Origin: Actinotalea endophytica | GTDB lineage: Bacteria; Actinomycetota; Actinomycetes; Actinomycetales; Cellulomonadaceae | DNA: 64,000 nt | NCBI RefSeq assembly: GCF_025717005.1 | Contig: NZ_JAOVZU010000001.1 | Location: forward strand, 299,081-363,080 | Direction of reading: 5' to 3' | In this document: positions 48,349-56,868 of the stretch, piece by piece | Numbering within the stretch: the first letter of the stretch is position 1 | Layout of the letters: each line of letters begins with the position of its first letter | Notes under the pieces: generated by a model | Databases searched by the model: none | What the model was told of the DNA's origin: nothing | What the model saw: the letters and a program-made list of their open reading frames with translations, nothing else | Made by a program: the position numbers and the translations under genes

Positions 48349-50190
48349 ATGCCCGAGCTCCGTTCCCGTACCACCACCCACGGCCGCAACATGGCCGGTG
48401 CACGCGCCCTGTGGCGCGCGACCGGCCTGACCAACGACGACTTCGGCAAGCCGATGGTCGCGATCGCGAACTCGTACACGCAGTTCGTACCCGGCCACGT
48501 CCACCTCAAGGACATGGGCGACCTGGTCGCGGGCGCGGTCAAGGAGGCCGGCGGGATCGCACGGGAGTTCAACACGATCGCCGTGGACGACGGCATCGCG
48601 ATGGGCCACCACGGGATGCTCTACTCGCTGCCGAGCCGCGAGGTCATCGCCGACGCGGTCGAGTTCATGGCCAACGCGCACCAGGCCGACGCCCTGGTCT
48701 GCATCTCCAACTGCGACAAGATCACGCCCGGCATGCTGCTCGCCGCGCTGCGGCTGAACATCCCGACCGTGTTCGTCTCCGGTGGTGCGATGGAGGCCGG
48801 GCGCGTCGTGGTCGGCGACGACGGCAAGGTCCAGTCCCGGCTCGACCTGATCGACGCGATGTACAAGGCGGTCGACAAGAACGTCTCCGACGCCGAGATC
48901 ACCACGATCGAGGAGAACGCCTGTCCGACCTGCGGGTCGTGCTCCGGCATGTTCACCGCGAACTCGATGAACTGCCTGCTCGAGGTGGTCGGGCTCGCGC
49001 TGCCCGGCAACGGCTCGACGCTGGCCACCGCGTCGCGGCGGCGCGACCTGTTCCTGGACGCCGGGCGCACCGTCGTCGAGCTCGCGAACCGCTGGTACCG
49101 GGACGACGACGCGTCGGTGCTGCCCCGGTCCATCGTGACGAAGGAGTCGCTGTCCAACGCGATGCGCGTGGACATCGCGATGGGCGGGTCGACCAACACG
49201 ATCCTGCACCTGCTGGCCGCGGCGCAGGAGGGCCAGATCGACTTCGACCAGGACGACATCGACCAGCTGTCCCGGGTGACTCCGTGCATCTGCAAGGTCG
49301 CGCCGAACTCGCACCGCTTCTACATGGAGGACGTGCACCGCGCCGGCGGGATCCCCGCGATCATGGGCGAGCTGGACCGCGCCGGGATGATGGACGACTC
49401 CGTGCACGCGGTCCACTCCCCCGACTTGCGCACCTGGCTGGACGAGTGGGACATCCGCGGCACGCGGCCCACCGAGAAGGCGATCGAGCTCTACCACGCG
49501 GCGCCCGGCGGGGTCCGGACCACGCAGGCGTTCAGCTCGACCAACGTGTGGGAGTCACTGGACACCGACGCCGAGGGCGGCTGCATCCGCTCGGTGGAGC
49601 ACGCGTACACGGCCGACGGCGGGCTCGCGGTGCTCACCGGGAACCTCGCGCCGGACGGCTGCATCGTGAAGACCGCCGGTGTGCCGGAGCACCAGTGGAC
49701 CTTCCGCGGGCCGGCGAAGGTCGCCGAGTCCCAGGAGGAGGCCGTCGACATGATCCTCGGCGGGAAGATCGTCGAGGGCGACGTCGTGGTGGTCCGCTAC
49801 GAGGGCCCCAAGGGCGGTCCGGGCATGCAGGAGATGCTGTACCCGACCTCCTACCTCAAGGGTGTGGGCCTCGGCCCGAAGTGCGCGCTGATCACCGACG
49901 GCCGGTTCTCCGGCGGGTCGAGCGGTCTGAGCGTCGGGCACGTGTCGCCCGAGGCTGCGTCCGGCGGTGCCATCGGCCTGGTCGAGGACGGCGACCTGAT
50001 CGAGTTCTCGATCCCCGAGCGTCGGGTGAGCCTGCTGGTGGACGACGACGTGCTGGCCCGGCGTCGGGCCGAGCGGGACGTGATCGGCTGGCAGCCGCGA
50101 GAGCGTAAGCGCGAGGTCTCCGCCGCCCTGCGGATCTTCGCCGCGTTCGCCCAGTCCGCGGACAAGGGAGCGGCCCGCAAGGTGCCGTGA
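48349..50190 (+). CDS. ilvD: Dihydroxy-acid dehydratase
   Basis: Fe-S enzyme of valine, leucine and isoleucine synthesis, dehydrating 2,3-dihydroxy acids to 2-keto acids. 613 residues, full length. Cluster-binding cysteines occur in [14 protein letters not shown] and [58 protein letters not shown] and [20 protein letters not shown] are all standard. ATG at 48349. No other ilv gene is nearby, so it is transcribed alone. Confidence 0.98.
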   Translation: MPELRSRTTTHGRNMAGARALWRATGLTNDDFGKPMVAIANSYTQFVPGHVHLKDMGDLVAGAVKEAGGIAREFNTIAVDDGIAMGHHGMLYSLPSREVIADAVEFMANAHQADALVCISNCDKITPGMLLAALRLNIPTVFVSGGAMEAGRVVVGDDGKVQSRLDLIDAMYKAVDKNVSDAEITTIEENACPTCGSCSGMFTANSMNCLLEVVGLALPGNGSTLATASRRRDLFLDAGRTVVELANRWYRDDDASVLPRSIVTKESLSNAMRVDIAMGGSTNTILHLLAAAQEGQIDFDQDDIDQLSRVTPCICKVAPNSHRFYMEDVHRAGGIPAIMGELDRAGMMDDSVHAVHSPDLRTWLDEWDIRGTRPTEKAIELYHAAPGGVRTTQAFSSTNVWESLDTDAEGGCIRSVEHAYTADGGLAVLTGNLAPDGCIVKTAGVPEHQWTFRGPAKVAESQEEAVDMILGGKIVEGDVVVVRYEGPKGGPGMQEMLYPTSYLKGVGLGPKCALITDGRFSGGSSGLSVGHVSPEAASGGAIGLVEDGDLIEFSIPERRVSLLVDDDVLARRRAERDVIGWQPRERKREVSAALRIFAAFAQSADKGAARKVP

Positions 50191-50254
50191 CCGGGCCCCG
50201 CCGCAGGGTGCGGTCGCCGGTCGCCGACGAGGTGGTTCCCGACGTGTCCGCCGC

Positions 50255-50326
50255 GCCGAGCCAGGGGCTTTGCGCCGAGCCAGGGGTTGCCTGGCGTCTT
50301 GCTCGGCACGGAACCCCTGGTTCGGC
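50255..50326. repeat. Intergenic repeat: two direct plus two inverted copies of GCCGAGCCAGGGG
   Basis: Direct copies start at 50255 and 50274 (19-bp period); inverted copies at 50295 (degenerate, 10 of 13 matching) and 50314 (one mismatch), again 19 bp apart. The plan is the same as the GAGTTCGCTGG element but the sequence differs. It lies between convergent ilvD and the AbiEi-like gene. Confidence 0.75.
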
Positions 50327-50361
50327 CCTCGGCGAGGGCGCAGGCGTGCGGGTGAGCGCGA

Positions 50362-51318
50362 TCAGGTGAGCAGGAGATGGGGTCGCGGGGTCAGGGCGTA
50401 GGCCGCGGCGGGTGGCGCAAGGGTCAGCACGTCGGCTACCAGGCGACCCGGTTCGCGCAGCTCGGCGGCCGTCACCCTGATCACGTGCACACCGGCGCGC
50501 TGGATCGCACGCTCGCGGCGACGTTCGGCGAGCAGTGCGTCCCGGACGGCTTCCCCGGCGCCGTACTTCGCGATGCCGTCGTACTCGACCGCGATCCGCC
50601 ACTGCTCCCAGCCGAGGTCGGACCACACCGGTCCGGTGTCGGTGTCGATCCGCATCTGAGTCAGCGGCCGTGGCAGGCCGGCGGCGAGCACGGCGTGTCG
50701 GGCGGACGACTCACCGGGCGACTCGGCCCCCGCGTCGGCGTGATCGAGGACCTCACGAGCCTTGCGGATGCCGCGACGCCCGCCCATGCGGCTGAGCAGG
50801 AGTGCTGCCTCGTCGCGTTCCAGACCCCGCCGGAGCGCAGCGTCGGCCAGGATCAGCCCGGACCGGGGGTCGACCGACATGAGGCAGTCGACCACGGTGC
50901 GTGGGAGGGAGGTCACGCTGCGACCGTCGAGAGTCGTGACGTCCTCGGGGGCGACGGCGTGGAGGTGGTGCGCCACGTCGCCGGCCGGTCGCGCGCCTGC
51001 CGGTGCACGCCGGATGACATGCACCCGGGGATCGCGGGTCGTCATCGGCAGACCCCAGAGCAAGGCGGCGGACTGGTGAGAGATCGTGTGCGGCCCAGTC
51101 AGCTGCCGATCCACCGCGACGATCCTCGCGAGAGCCGAGGCGCGGGCCGCCTCCCAGGGGTCGGCCGGCGCCGCGTTCGAGTAGGTGCCGCGCCGGACTC
51201 GCTGCCACTGGCCCTCGTGTGATGCGGCCCGCGAGCTCGCCCCCGGCAGCTCGCGCGCTAGCCGAACCGAGGGAGGAACGACAGTCGCGGGTTCGTCGAA
51301 ACCGGGTCTGCGCGCCAT
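50362..51318 (-). CDS. AbiEi-like / DUF559-type protein
   Basis: 318 residues. The first part reads like an AbiEi-type antitoxin winged region (WQRVRRGTYSN, SHQSAALLWGLPM, VHVIRRAP, VTSLPRTVVDCL). The last third looks like a VSR/DUF559 nuclease-like fold: VWSDLGWEQWRIAVEYDGIAK with the E-Y-D residues, ALLAERRRERAIQRAGVHVIR. Such proteins are common in actinobacterial genomes without a partner toxin next to them, and no AbiEii nucleotidyltransferase is adjacent here. ATG at 51318. Confidence 0.75.
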   Translation of the reverse strand: MARRPGFDEPATVVPPSVRLARELPGASSRAASHEGQWQRVRRGTYSNAAPADPWEAARASALARIVAVDRQLTGPHTISHQSAALLWGLPMTTRDPRVHVIRRAPAGARPAGDVAHHLHAVAPEDVTTLDGRSVTSLPRTVVDCLMSVDPRSGLILADAALRRGLERDEAALLLSRMGGRRGIRKAREVLDHADAGAESPGESSARHAVLAAGLPRPLTQMRIDTDTGPVWSDLGWEQWRIAVEYDGIAKYGAGEAVRDALLAERRRERAIQRAGVHVIRVTAAELREPGRLVADVLTLAPPAAAYALTPRPHLLLT

Positions 51319-51654
51319 GGCGCTGATCCTGACTCCGCCGAGATCTCCGCGAGGACGACGCCCCCGGAGTCTGTGGACGCCGCCGGCCGATCCCGAAGTG
51401 TGGGCGATCACGCACCACCACGTTCCGCCAGCGACGCGCTGAGGTAGGGGCTTCGGGTCGAGACACACGCCAGCACCCCCCTGTCTCGACGCGGAGCGCC
51501 TGTCTCGACGCGGAGCGCCTGTCTCGACGCGGAGCACCTGTCGCAAGGTGTGGGGGTTGTGGCGGGGCGAGTTCGGTGTCGGGATCGGCGTCGCTACCCA
51601 CCGGCCGGGCGGCGGGGTCGGGGACCCGACCGCCGGTGCCACGCCCGCCTCGCG
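51319..51654. other. Intergenic region (335 bp) with tandem 19-bp repeats
   Basis: No convincing gene. It holds three 19-bp direct repeats at 51481-51537 and an inverted GTCGAGAC at 51457 that matches GTCTCGAC within the repeat unit; a 45-bp-period repeat begins at 51643 and runs into the 3' end of the transporter gene. Confidence 0.6.
51481..51537. repeat. Tandem repeat, 19-bp unit CTGTCTCGACGCGGAGCGC x3
   Basis: Units start at 51481, 51500 and 51519; the third has one change near its end. The 19-bp period equals the unit spacing in the GAGTTCGCTGG and GCCGAGCCAGGGG elements elsewhere in the window. Confidence 0.85.
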
Positions 51655-52674
51655 CTACGGACGGCGTCCGCCCCGGGTGCGGGCCGCGCCCGCCTCGCGC
51701 TGCGGACGGCGTCCGCCACGGTTGCTGGACCACGCGCCGATCGTGACGCCGACCAGGGCGATCGCCGCGCCGATCACCGTGGACGGCCCGAGGTGCGTCC
51801 CGCCGAGAGCGTCCAGCGCGACCGACGTGACGAGCTGGCCGGCGACGATGCTCAGGCCGAGCACCAGGACGCCGTGCACTCGCACCAGCACCGCGGCGGA
51901 CGCGATGACCACGCAGCCGAGCGCGCCCCCGGAGTAGAGCCACCACTGGGTCGGTGGCGTCGTGAGGTGGCCCGGGGCGAGGAACGACGCAGCGAGCACC
52001 ACCAGCAGGGTCGCCGTACCGACCGCGAAGTTGTTCAGCGCGGCAGCGAACGGGCCGCCGACCGCGGCCACCTGGCCGTTGACCGCTTGCTGCCAGCTCG
52101 CGAAGCCGCCGGCGATCAGGGGCAACGCGGCGAGCGCGAGTGCGGCCAGCGTGAGCGCGTTGCTCCCCTCGAGCCGACCGGACACCGCGACGCCGACCGC
52201 GAGCAGCGTGACCGCCGCGCCGAGCACGCGTCCCTGGCTGACCGCGCGGGGGCCGGACGGGCCGAGCCCCGCGTGGTCGACCGCGAGGCCGCTCGACGTC
52301 TGCCCGGCGACGACCGCCACGGTGAACAGTGCGACCCCGATGGTCGGGACGGTCAGGCCCTGGGACGCGACGAGCATGGCCCCGGCCATGCCGCCGACGA
52401 CCTGCCACGGCTTGAGCCGGCCGGTCCGGACGGCCGCGTAGACGGACCTGGCCCCGACGCGCAGCTGCGGCGACGGGACGGTGATCGCGGTGAGGATCAG
52501 CAGACCCGACCCGAAGGACACGACGGCGGCCAGCACCCCCGCCCGCATCCCGGAGCCGAGCTCCTGCGCGAGCTGCCCGTTGACCTTGGTCTGGACGGCG
52601 ATGATCGCGCCGAGCGCCACCATCGCCGGGATCGCGAGGTTCTCGAGCGCGGTCCGGCGTGGGCGTTCGGTCAC
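51655..52674 (-). CDS. YdcZ-type DMT transporter (duplicated)
   Basis: 339-residue membrane protein with ten helices made of two DMT modules, as in the YdcZ family (PF04657): AIPAMVALGAIIAVQTKVNG, QLAQELGSGMRAGVLAAVVSF, and the repeat in the second half FASWQQAVNGQVAAVGGPFAAALNNFAVGT. VNGQ is the family hallmark and appears twice. Substrate unknown. GTG at 52674. The last 20 codons run into a 45-bp tandem DNA repeat, so the C-terminal tail (GGRRPQREAGAARTRGGRRP) is repeat-encoded. Confidence 0.88.
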   Translation of the reverse strand: MTERPRRTALENLAIPAMVALGAIIAVQTKVNGQLAQELGSGMRAGVLAAVVSFGSGLLILTAITVPSPQLRVGARSVYAAVRTGRLKPWQVVGGMAGAMLVASQGLTVPTIGVALFTVAVVAGQTSSGLAVDHAGLGPSGPRAVSQGRVLGAAVTLLAVGVAVSGRLEGSNALTLAALALAALPLIAGGFASWQQAVNGQVAAVGGPFAAALNNFAVGTATLLVVLAASFLAPGHLTTPPTQWWLYSGGALGCVVIASAAVLVRVHGVLVLGLSIVAGQLVTSVALDALGGTHLGPSTVIGAAIALVGVTIGAWSSNRGGRRPQREAGAARTRGGRRP

Positions 52675-52694
52675 GTCGGGGATGGTGTCAGGCG

Positions 52695-52810
52695 GACCGC
52701 TCCGGCGCGAGGCGGGTGGCCCTGACCGCTCCGGCGCGAGGCGGGTGGCCCTGACCGCTCCGGCGCGAGGCGGGTGGCCCTGACCGCTCCGGAGCGAGGC
52801 GGGTGGCCGG
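52695..52810. repeat. Tandem repeat, 29-bp unit x4
   Basis: Four abutting units start at 52695, 52724, 52753 and 52782; unit begins GACCGCTCCGGCGCGAGG and ends GCGGGTGGCCCT. The fourth has one base change and diverges at its end. It lies upstream of the YdcZ-type gene in the 195-bp gap before osmC. There are no spacers, so it is a minisatellite and not a CRISPR array. Confidence 0.92.
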
Positions 52811-52869
52811 GCCTCCACGCGAGCGACCCCGGGTGCGTGCCTCGCGTCGGGCGCGGGGACCTTGCGGGC

Positions 52870-53256
52870 TCAGCCGCGCGTGACGACCGTGGCGTGGCGC
52901 AGCGCCCGCGGGATCTCGGCGACCTCGTCGACGCGGGCCACCAGAGCCGCGACCCGGGAGTCGTCGTCCGGGCTCGCGACGTCCACCGCGTAGACGATCC
53001 CGGTCGAGGCCCAGTCGTCGCCGAACCCTCCCGAGGCGCGCACCCGCACGCCGTGCACCGTCACGCCGAGCACCTCCGCCTCGCGGTAGACGTCGTTGAG
53101 CACGCACACCGCGACCGACAGGTGCAGCACGTGCGCGCCGGTGAGCTCGCCGTGCACCTCGACGCCGGCGCGGGTCCAGCGGTGCGGCAACGTGGCCAGG
53201 GCGCCATCTCCTCCGGCGCGGTACGAACCGGCCGCGACGGCGACGGTGAAGTCCAT
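52870..53256 (-). CDS. OsmC-family protein
   Basis: 128 residues of the OsmC/Ohr superfamily. It has HVLHLSVAVCVLNDVYREAE with the redox-type Cys in the central helix, and VLGVTVHGVRVRASGGFG. Only one of the two peroxidatic cysteines is seen clearly, so peroxidase activity is uncertain. ATG 53256; an in-frame GTG lies three codons upstream. The Ser-Gly repeat gene ends 17 bp before it on the same strand. Confidence 0.78.
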   Translation of the reverse strand: MDFTVAVAAGSYRAGGDGALATLPHRWTRAGVEVHGELTGAHVLHLSVAVCVLNDVYREAEVLGVTVHGVRVRASGGFGDDWASTGIVYAVDVASPDDDSRVAALVARVDEVAEIPRALRHATVVTRG

Positions 53257-53272
53257 CGGGGTCACCGGTGCC

Positions 53273-53602
53273 TCAGCGGTGTGCGTGCCGAGCGCCGAGC
53301 AGGACGACCGCCACGAGCGCGGCGACCAGCGCACCCTGCGTGGCGGCCCACCGCGCAGGCTGCCCGGGGCGTCGGGCGCCCATGACGCTGCCCGCGTCAC
53401 GCGCCGCCATCACCGAGCCGCACCCGGCGAACGACAGCGCCGACCCGATGCTGAAGGAGCTGCCGACGCTGAACGCCGACCCCATCGCACCGAGCGACCC
53501 GACCGACGCCACCGACCCGACCGACCCGATCGAGAGCACCGAGCCCCGGCTGGCGATGGACAGGAACGAGTCCTCGGACGCGATCGACCACTTCGAGCTC
53601 AT
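53273..53602 (-). CDS. Small Ser-Gly repeat protein with C-terminal membrane anchor
   Basis: 109 residues. Positions about 5-60 consist of S-x-x-S-[IV]-[GA]-S repeats with a period near six (SIASEDSFLSIASRGSVLS, IGSVGSVASVGSLGAMGSA, FSVGSSFSIGSALSFAGCGS). The C-terminus has one hydrophobic segment, ALVAALVAVVLLGA, followed by RHAHR. The layout is tail-anchored with a repetitive beta-solenoid-like or flexible domain. It overlaps neither neighbour but is 17 bp from osmC. Function unknown; I do not know a close family. Confidence 0.7.
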   Translation of the reverse strand: MSSKWSIASEDSFLSIASRGSVLSIGSVGSVASVGSLGAMGSAFSVGSSFSIGSALSFAGCGSVMAARDAGSVMGARRPGQPARWAATQGALVAALVAVVLLGARHAHR

Positions 53603-53621
53603 GGCACTCAGGATGCCGCCC

Positions 53622-54236
53622 TCATACCGTGCGGGCCACCACGGCTCTGGTCGCGCTCGTGCGGCCCACCTCGTGGAACCCCGCAGCGAGGAACATCGAC
53701 AGGACCCCGGGGTACAGCTCCGAGCCACCGGCCCGGCGACTCGCCCGCGCGGCGTCGTCGACGGCATGGCCCTCGACGACGCGGGCGCCGTCGGCGCGGG
53801 CGTGCTCGACCGCGGCGTCCAGCAGCGCGGTCGCGACGCCCTGGCGCCGGTGGCCGACCCGCACGACGAAGCAGGTGACCCGCCATGCGCCCTCGGCGTC
53901 CAGCCCGGCGTCGGCGAGGACGGCCTGCTGGCCGCGTGACCCGGTGACCCGCGGGAACCGGCCGCGCGGGCCGAGCTGGACCCAGCCGACCGGGTCGTCG
54001 TCGAGGTAGGCGATCAGCCCGACCGAGCGCTCCGGGTCGTCCGACGCGACCTCCCGGCGCAGGGCCTCGCGGTTGTGCTGGGCGGACTTCTCGTACCCGC
54101 GCCCGGTGGTCAGGAAGTACTGGCACCAGCACCATGACGGGTCGCCGCGCGTCCCGAACACCGTGGTCACGTCGTCCCAGCGCCCCGCGTCGGCGCGCAC
54201 GATCCTCAGGTGGTCACCCACCGGCTGCTCGGTCAC
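53622..54236 (-). CDS. GNAT family N-acetyltransferase
   Basis: 204 residues. WCQYFLTTGRGYEKSAQHNR near the N-terminus, VGLIAYLDDDPVGWVQLGPR, then RVTCFVVRVGHRRQGVATAL as acetyl-CoA loop, and GHAVDDAARASRRAGG before LSMFLAAGFHEVGR. The Trp-Cys-x-Cys region is common in a GNAT subgroup of actinobacteria. Substrate unknown. GTG at 54236. Ends 19 bp upstream of the Ser-Gly repeat gene. Confidence 0.85.
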   Translation of the reverse strand: MTEQPVGDHLRIVRADAGRWDDVTTVFGTRGDPSWCWCQYFLTTGRGYEKSAQHNREALRREVASDDPERSVGLIAYLDDDPVGWVQLGPRGRFPRVTGSRGQQAVLADAGLDAEGAWRVTCFVVRVGHRRQGVATALLDAAVEHARADGARVVEGHAVDDAARASRRAGGSELYPGVLSMFLAAGFHEVGRTSATRAVVARTV

Positions 54237-54268
54237 CGCAGGAGTCAACCACCGCGCTCGGACAGCGG

Positions 54269-54616
54269 TCAGCGGGTGTACGCCACCCCGTCGATCATCA
54301 CCATGCAGTCGTCGTCGATGAACGCCGTGGTGGAGGTCATCCGTGCCGGGAACTCGCCCTCGTGGAAGTGCCGGGTGAAGCCGTGCTCCATGGCCGGGAG
54401 GTCGTCGATGTCGCGCAGCCACACGTGCACCGAGACCAGCGCCTCGAGCGGCACGTCATGCCCGGCCAGGGTCTCGCGGACGCCGCCCAGCGCCCCGTCG
54501 AGCTGCTCGTCGAACGTGTCGCCGAAGCCGCGGTGCAGACCGAGGAACACGTAGTCGGCCGCGCGCACCGCGGCTGAGTAGCTGTACGGGGTGGTGGTAC
54601 GGACGATGCTGGTCAC
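54269..54616 (-). CDS. Rid-family protein (RidA-like)
   Basis: 115 residues. GALGGVRETLAGHDVPLEAL, VSVHVWLRDIDDLPAMEHGF and PARMTSTTAFIDDDCMVMID follow the YjgF/YER057c/UK114 pattern; RidA proteins hydrolyse reactive enamine/imine intermediates. The canonical active-site Arg of RidA (in the ARS/TRT region) appears as PARMTST, so imine deaminase activity is plausible. The start is GTG 54616 with a GGGAG site 4-5 nt upstream. A TAGGTT hexamer on the minus strand near 54698-54703 is a possible -10. Confidence 0.87.
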   Translation of the reverse strand: MTSIVRTTTPYSYSAAVRAADYVFLGLHRGFGDTFDEQLDGALGGVRETLAGHDVPLEALVSVHVWLRDIDDLPAMEHGFTRHFHEGEFPARMTSTTAFIDDDCMVMIDGVAYTR

Positions 54617-54948
54617 GCGGCTCCCTCTCGGCTCGGGCAGGTGTCGGCTCGCGACCGGCGCGTCGTTGCGCGGGGACTCGCCCACCTGCCTCACGAACCT
54701 AGCGGAGGGGTCCGACGTGCCGTGCCGGTTTCGGTCCCGGGTGTGCGCTCGGCCGCCGATGCGGGCTCGATCGGACGCAGCGCGGATCGAGCCCGGTGTC
54801 CGGCCGCCCCTTCCGCGGACCGCTCCGGGCGGCACCGGCAGGGCAGCACCGCCGTGGACAGCGCCGCTCCCGGCAGCACCGCCGCGGGCAGCACTGCTCC
54901 CGGCAGCGCCGCCGGACGCACCCGGTCCGCGCGGCGCAGGCTCGAGGC
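54617..54948. other. Divergent promoter region between ridA and clpP (332 bp)
   Basis: No gene. It holds a possible minus-strand -10 (TAGGTT) for ridA, inverted arms GGCAGGTG and CACCTGCC about 40 bp apart near 54637 and 54683, and an imperfect GGCAGCACCGCC-type repeat (54840-54910) just before clpP. These arms are candidates for a regulator site but are unproven. Confidence 0.5.
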
Positions 54949-55563
54949 ATGACCGATGCACCCCGCACCAGGCCTCTCGACGAGGACCTCGCGACCCGAC
55001 TGCTCAACCAGCGCATCCTCGTGCTCGGCACCGAGCTCGACGAGGCGGCCGGAAACCGGCTGTGCGCCCAGCTGCTGCTGCTCTCTGCGGAGGACCCGCG
55101 CCGCGAGATCAGTCTGTGGATCAACTCGCCCGGTGGGTCCGTGCCGGCGATGCTCGCGATCCACGACGTGATGCGCCTGATCCCCAACGACGTCAGCACG
55201 CTCGCGATGGGCTGGGCGGCCAGCGCCGGCCAGTTCCTGCTCTCGGCCGGAACCCCCGGCAAGCGGTACGCGCTCGAGCACTCGCGCGTGCTGCTGCACC
55301 AAGGGTCGGCCGGCATCGGCGGCACGGCGGTCGACATCGAGCTGCAGGCCGACGACCTGCGGCACACCCGGGACACCGTGCTCGGCCTGATCGCGCAGCA
55401 CACCGGGCAGCCGGTCGAGCGGGTCGCCGAGGACTCGCTGCGCGACCGGTGGTTCAGCGCGGCCGAAGCTCGTGAGTACGGGTTCGTCGACCACGTGCTC
55501 ACCGACCTCGCCGACGTGCGCCCGGGCGCGTCGAGCACCGGGTTCCGGGCGGTGGACCGATGA
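54949..55563 (+). CDS. clpP: ClpP-family protease subunit (catalytic), first of pair
   Basis: 204-residue serine protease subunit. Catalytic triad: Ser92 in [11 protein letters not shown], His117 in [10 protein letters not shown], Asp166 in the [16 protein letters not shown] region. [20 protein letters not shown] is standard. It lies apart from the housekeeping clpP genes (which normally sit next to clpX) and is followed by a paralog with a 4-bp overlap, like the Streptomyces clpP3-clpP4 pair. ATG 54949. Confidence 0.92.
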   Translation: MTDAPRTRPLDEDLATRLLNQRILVLGTELDEAAGNRLCAQLLLLSAEDPRREISLWINSPGGSVPAMLAIHDVMRLIPNDVSTLAMGWAASAGQFLLSAGTPGKRYALEHSRVLLHQGSAGIGGTAVDIELQADDLRHTRDTVLGLIAQHTGQPVERVAEDSLRDRWFSAAEAREYGFVDHVLTDLADVRPGASSTGFRAVDR

Positions 55564-56174
55564 GCGGCTACGCGATCCCGTACGTCACCGAGCGCCGGCC
55601 GGGCGGGGGTGAGCGGGTCACGGACGTGTTCAGCTGGCTGCTTTCGGAGCGGATCGTCTACGTCGGCGCCGAGATCGACGACGGGCTCGCCAACGTGCTG
55701 GTCGCGCAGCTGCTGCACCTGCAGTCGGTCTCCGACGCGCCGATCGACGTGTACGTGAACTCACCTGGCGGCTCGACCTCGGCGATGCTCGCGGTGTACG
55801 ACGCGATGCAGTTCGTCGCCCCCGAGGTGACCACGACCTGCGTGGGCCAGGCCGCGGGGCCGGCCGCCGTGTTGCTCGCCGGGGGAGCGGCCGGCCGGCG
55901 CGGGGTGCTGCCGCACGCGAGGGTGCTGCTGCACCAGCCGTCCGCGCAGGGCCGCGGCACGATCCCGGACCTCATCCTCGCCGCCGACGAGGTGGTCCGG
56001 GTGCGCGGCGAGCTCGAGCAGGTGCTCGCCCGGCACACCGGCAAGGACGTCGCGACGCTGCGCCGGGACACCGACCGGGACCTGGTGCTGGACGCCGAGC
56101 AGGCGGTCGCCTACGGCGTGGCCGACGCGGTGGTGCCGCCCCGGCGGCTGCCGGTGGCGCGGTTGGGCGCGTGA
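55560..56174 (+). CDS. ClpP-like subunit with catalytic Ser replaced (ClpR-like), second of pair
   Basis: 204 residues. The fold is clearly ClpP ([33 protein letters not shown] with His125, [12 protein letters not shown]). The nucleophile segment, however, reads [15 protein letters not shown], with Gly100 where active ClpP has Ser (usually QAASMG). The subunit is therefore expected to be inactive and to act only in a mixed ring with the first subunit. ATG start in an ATGA overlap with the first gene, supporting co-expression. Confidence 0.92.
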   Translation: MSGYAIPYVTERRPGGGERVTDVFSWLLSERIVYVGAEIDDGLANVLVAQLLHLQSVSDAPIDVYVNSPGGSTSAMLAVYDAMQFVAPEVTTTCVGQAAGPAAVLLAGGAAGRRGVLPHARVLLHQPSAQGRGTIPDLILAADEVVRVRGELEQVLARHTGKDVATLRRDTDRDLVLDAEQAVAYGVADAVVPPRRLPVARLGA

Positions 56175-56265
56175 GCTGAGCCGGCCTCCGGGGCGCAGGT
56201 CCGGCGCCTCGTCCTCGCGGGTCGGGTGATGTCGTGAGCGAGCGCCCGTCGGCGTCAGCGTGCGG

Positions 56266-56682
56266 TCAGGCGGCCCGGCACTGTGCGCCGGTCGTGGGCG
56301 CTTCGATCTCGCGGGCCAGCCCGGCAGCGAGATCGATCAGGGTCATCCCGAGGGCGTGCGTGACGGCCGCGAGCACCTCCGAGGACGCCTCCTTGCGGCC
56401 GCGCTCGACCTCGGAGAGGTACTGCGGCGAGACCCCCGCGTCCTGCGCGACGTCGACCAGTCGCCGCCCCGCGTCCTGCCGGGCCCGGCGCAGCAGGTGC
56501 CCGATCGTCCGGCGCCACGCGCGGCCGGCGGGCGGGGCGGTCCCGGGCGTGGTGGTCGCAGCGCTCGGGCCTGCGGCGGTCGGGCTCGATGTCGTGGGGC
56601 TGCCTGCCGCGGCGGCACTCGACCCGCGCCTCCGGTCCGGCGCGCGGCGGTGCTCGGCGAGAGAGATCACGGTGGCGTCCAT
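56266..56682 (-). CDS. XRE-family regulator, ClgR/PopR type
   Basis: 138 residues. After a variable Ala/Ser/Pro-rich N-terminus comes an HTH: HLLRRARQDAGRRLVDVAQD, AGVSPQYLSEVERGRKEASS, EVLAAVTHALGMTLIDL, the signature of ClgR/PopR. The C-terminus ends in two alanines (QCRAA). In Streptomyces, ClgR and PopR activate clp genes and are themselves degraded by ClpP through their terminal Ala-Ala, so this gene is a good candidate for the regulator of the adjacent clpP pair. Convergent with it, 92 bp apart. Confidence 0.9.
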   Translation of the reverse strand: MDATVISLAEHRRAPDRRRGSSAAAAGSPTTSSPTAAGPSAATTTPGTAPPAGRAWRRTIGHLLRRARQDAGRRLVDVAQDAGVSPQYLSEVERGRKEASSEVLAAVTHALGMTLIDLAAGLAREIEAPTTGAQCRAA

Positions 56683-56804
56683 GCGCCGACGCTGCCACGG
56701 CCACACCGGCGCCGTCACCGCGATCTGCTGACGGCAGAACGCAGCCGGCGTCCGCGCCTGGCCGGCGCCCTCGGACCTGGGGGAATTCCGGCCGCCCGCT
56801 GTGA

Positions 56805-56825
56805 GTTGAGTCAGACAGGCTCAAG
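56805..56825. promoter_or_regulatory. HAIR-type HspR operator 1 (GTTGAGT-N7-GCTCAAG)
   Basis: Close to the HAIR consensus CTTGAGT-N7-ACTCAAG; 12 of 14 arm positions match. 140-160 bp before the dnaK start. Confidence 0.85.
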
Positions 56826-56868
56826 TTTGCGGCAGGCGACTTGCACGCAGGCAGGTGAACCCCGCAGA

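Noticed and set aside
52695..52810. CRISPR array (29-bp repeats)
   Set aside because: The repeat units abut directly with no spacers, and no cas gene is nearby.
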